DNA of 64,000 nucleotides from an uncultured Lachnospiraceae bacterium (GTDB taxonomy: Bacteria > Bacillota > Clostridia > Lachnospirales > Lachnospiraceae). Numbering within the stretch: the stretch's first letter is position 1; every line of letters begins with the position of its first letter. The stretch is from contig CAMUMG010000005.1 of assembly GCA_947089905.1 (NCBI GenBank), positions 62,001-126,000 of the forward strand. Reading direction: 5' to 3'. Of the stretch, positions 63,184-64,000 are shown piece by piece. Below the pieces are notes generated by a model. That model was given only the letters and a program-made list of their open reading frames with translations. It was not told the origin of the DNA and ran no database searches. Both the position numbers and the translations under genes were made by a program.

Positions 63184-64000
63184 CTATAAATTTTTCCACC
63201 TTCCACTTGCTCCACATGGCAAGACGAGTCCGGTTGCTTTTACTGGAAGTCCAATTTCGTCTGCTTCTACTATTCCACCAAACCGCTTTTGTACAGCAAG
63301 TCCCAACAGATATGCCAAAACTGCTGGCTGTAAACCAGTCGTATAAGAATTAATTAAGTAAAATAGTGGCTCTTTTTTTAATACCTTTGCACAAAGTTCT
63401 ACTAAAGAAAAAATCCCCTCTTCTATCTTCCAGATCTCTCCTTTTGGTCCACGTCCATAGGATGGTGGATCCATAATCACTGCGTCATAATAGTTCTCTC
63501 TTCGAATTTCTCGCTCTACAAACTTCTTGCAATCATCTACAATATATCTGATTTTTGCCTGATCTAATTTAGAAGCAGCTACATTTTCTTTCGCCCAAGT
63601 TACCATTCCTTTTGAAGCATCTACATGAGTAACAGCAGCTCCCGCCGCTGCCGCCGCTAAGGTTGCTCCGCCTGTGTAAGCAAATAAATTTAAAACCTTG
63701 ATCTCCCTTTGTGGAGATTTCTCTTTTGCTTGTCTAATCGTTTCCATTATCCAATTCCAGTTGACTGCCTGCTCTGGGAATAATCCAGTATGCTTAAAAT
63801 TAAATGGCTGTAAATGAAATTTAAGTTCTTGATAGGAAATCGTCCATTGTGCCGGCAAATCAATAAACTCCCACTCGCCGCCTCCCTTACTGCTTCTATG
63901 ATAATGAGCATTATACTTTTTCCATCCGGGTTCTTTTTTTTGTGTATTCCAAATTACCTGCGGATCTGGTCGAATCAAAAGATAATCTCCCCAACGCTCT
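63184..64000 (-). CDS. class I SAM-dependent methyltransferase, COG1092/RlmI-like (5' end cut)
   Basis: The frame stays open to the right edge: reading on upstream gives ERWGDYLL directly before IRPDPQVIW, so the start is outside the window. The Rossmann SAM site is KVLNLFAYTGGATLAAAAAG, followed by VTHVDASKGMVTWAKEN. The catalytic NPPY-like element is VIMDPPSYGRGPKGE. This group holds 23S rRNA cytosine-C5 methyltransferases such as RlmI, but specificity here is unproven. The visible C-terminus (LPVKATGLVLPCGASGRW) is typical. Confidence 0.9.
   Translation of the reverse strand, partial: ERWGDYLLIRPDPQVIWNTQKKEPGWKKYNAHYHRSSKGGGEWEFIDLPAQWTISYQELKFHLQPFNFKHTGLFPEQAVNWNWIMETIRQAKEKSPQREIKVLNLFAYTGGATLAAAAAGAAVTHVDASKGMVTWAKENVAASKLDQAKIRYIVDDCKKFVEREIRRENYYDAVIMDPPSYGRGPKGEIWKIEEGIFSLVELCAKVLKKEPLFYLINSYTTGLQPAVLAYLLGLAVQKRFGGIVEADEIGLPVKATGLVLPCGASGRWKNL

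Noticed and set aside
1-64000. CRISPR array
   Set aside because: No series of regularly spaced direct repeats was seen in any gap. The rplV-rpsS and LytTR repeats occur only twice each.
1-64000. tRNA or rRNA genes
   Set aside because: No intergenic stretch showed a tRNA cloverleaf with GTTCGAATC-type arm plus acceptor pairing, or rRNA sequence. The GTTCGAA at 62380 belongs to a small hairpin without the other arms.

Overview
The window reads as a chromosome segment of a low-GC, spore-forming Firmicute, most likely a Lachnospiraceae-type Clostridium. The support is an alpha/beta-type small acid-soluble spore protein, Firmicute gene order (tig-clpP-clpX-lon; an S10-spc ribosomal operon running to infA), a zinc-binding type S14, and AT-rich sigma-A promoters, several of the form TTGATT-17-TATAAT. 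No rRNA, tRNA or CRISPR array was found. Genes at both edges are cut: lon at the left and a COG1092-type methyltransferase at the right.

Layout. 1-6.8 kb: proteostasis genes (lon, clpX, clpP, tig) and glmM, all on the minus strand. 6.9-12.9 kb: spore protein, AGCS-type sodium/amino-acid symporter, a secreted Thr/Pro-linker protein, a DJ-1 family protein, a small zinc-ribbon protein, a GH27 alpha-galactosidase and an OGG-type DNA glycosylase. 13.0-18.8 kb, plus strand: a self-contained four-gene operon with its own promoter and terminal hairpin. It encodes an HSP90-family ATPase with an unusual N-terminal domain and three paralogous proteins of about 360 residues that share a CxxC...C motif. 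I recognise no described system with this composition.

18.8-42.5 kb, minus strand: a roughly 24 kb, very AT-rich surface-polysaccharide operon. It has one recognisable sigma-A-like promoter (42556-42584), closely packed or overlapping genes and a hairpin at its 3' end. It holds an ABC exporter pair, seven or more glycosyltransferases (several multidomain), nucleotidyltransferases, a CMP-sugar-synthetase-like cytidylyltransferase paired with an aldolase-DUF115 fusion, a membrane-protein/uridine-kinase-like fusion, and GtrA, HAD, class II aldolase and GDPD genes. No initiating phosphoglycosyltransferase is present.

42.5-44.8 kb: directly upstream of that operon lies a TnpB-like protein in which all three RuvC acidic positions appear replaced. 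It is followed by a structured non-coding stretch resembling a TnpB guide-RNA scaffold, and is divergent from a small XRE regulator. A 9-base stretch at the end of the putative scaffold also occurs between the -35 and -10 boxes of the polysaccharide promoter. This is the arrangement expected of a TldR-like (nuclease-dead TnpB) RNA-guided repressor of the operon, and it is my leading candidate for an undescribed system. The guide match is short and could be chance.

44.9-49.8 kb: a LytTR-DUF3021-ABC transporter operon with a recognisable LytTR direct-repeat site, and a large secreted Ig-like-domain protein. 50.0-62.8 kb: the S10-spc ribosomal protein operon ending at infA with a terminator, so rpmJ-rpsM-rpsK-rpsD-rpoA-rplQ are not here. 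It begins with a strong promoter and a leader of about 300 bases containing a long-range stem.
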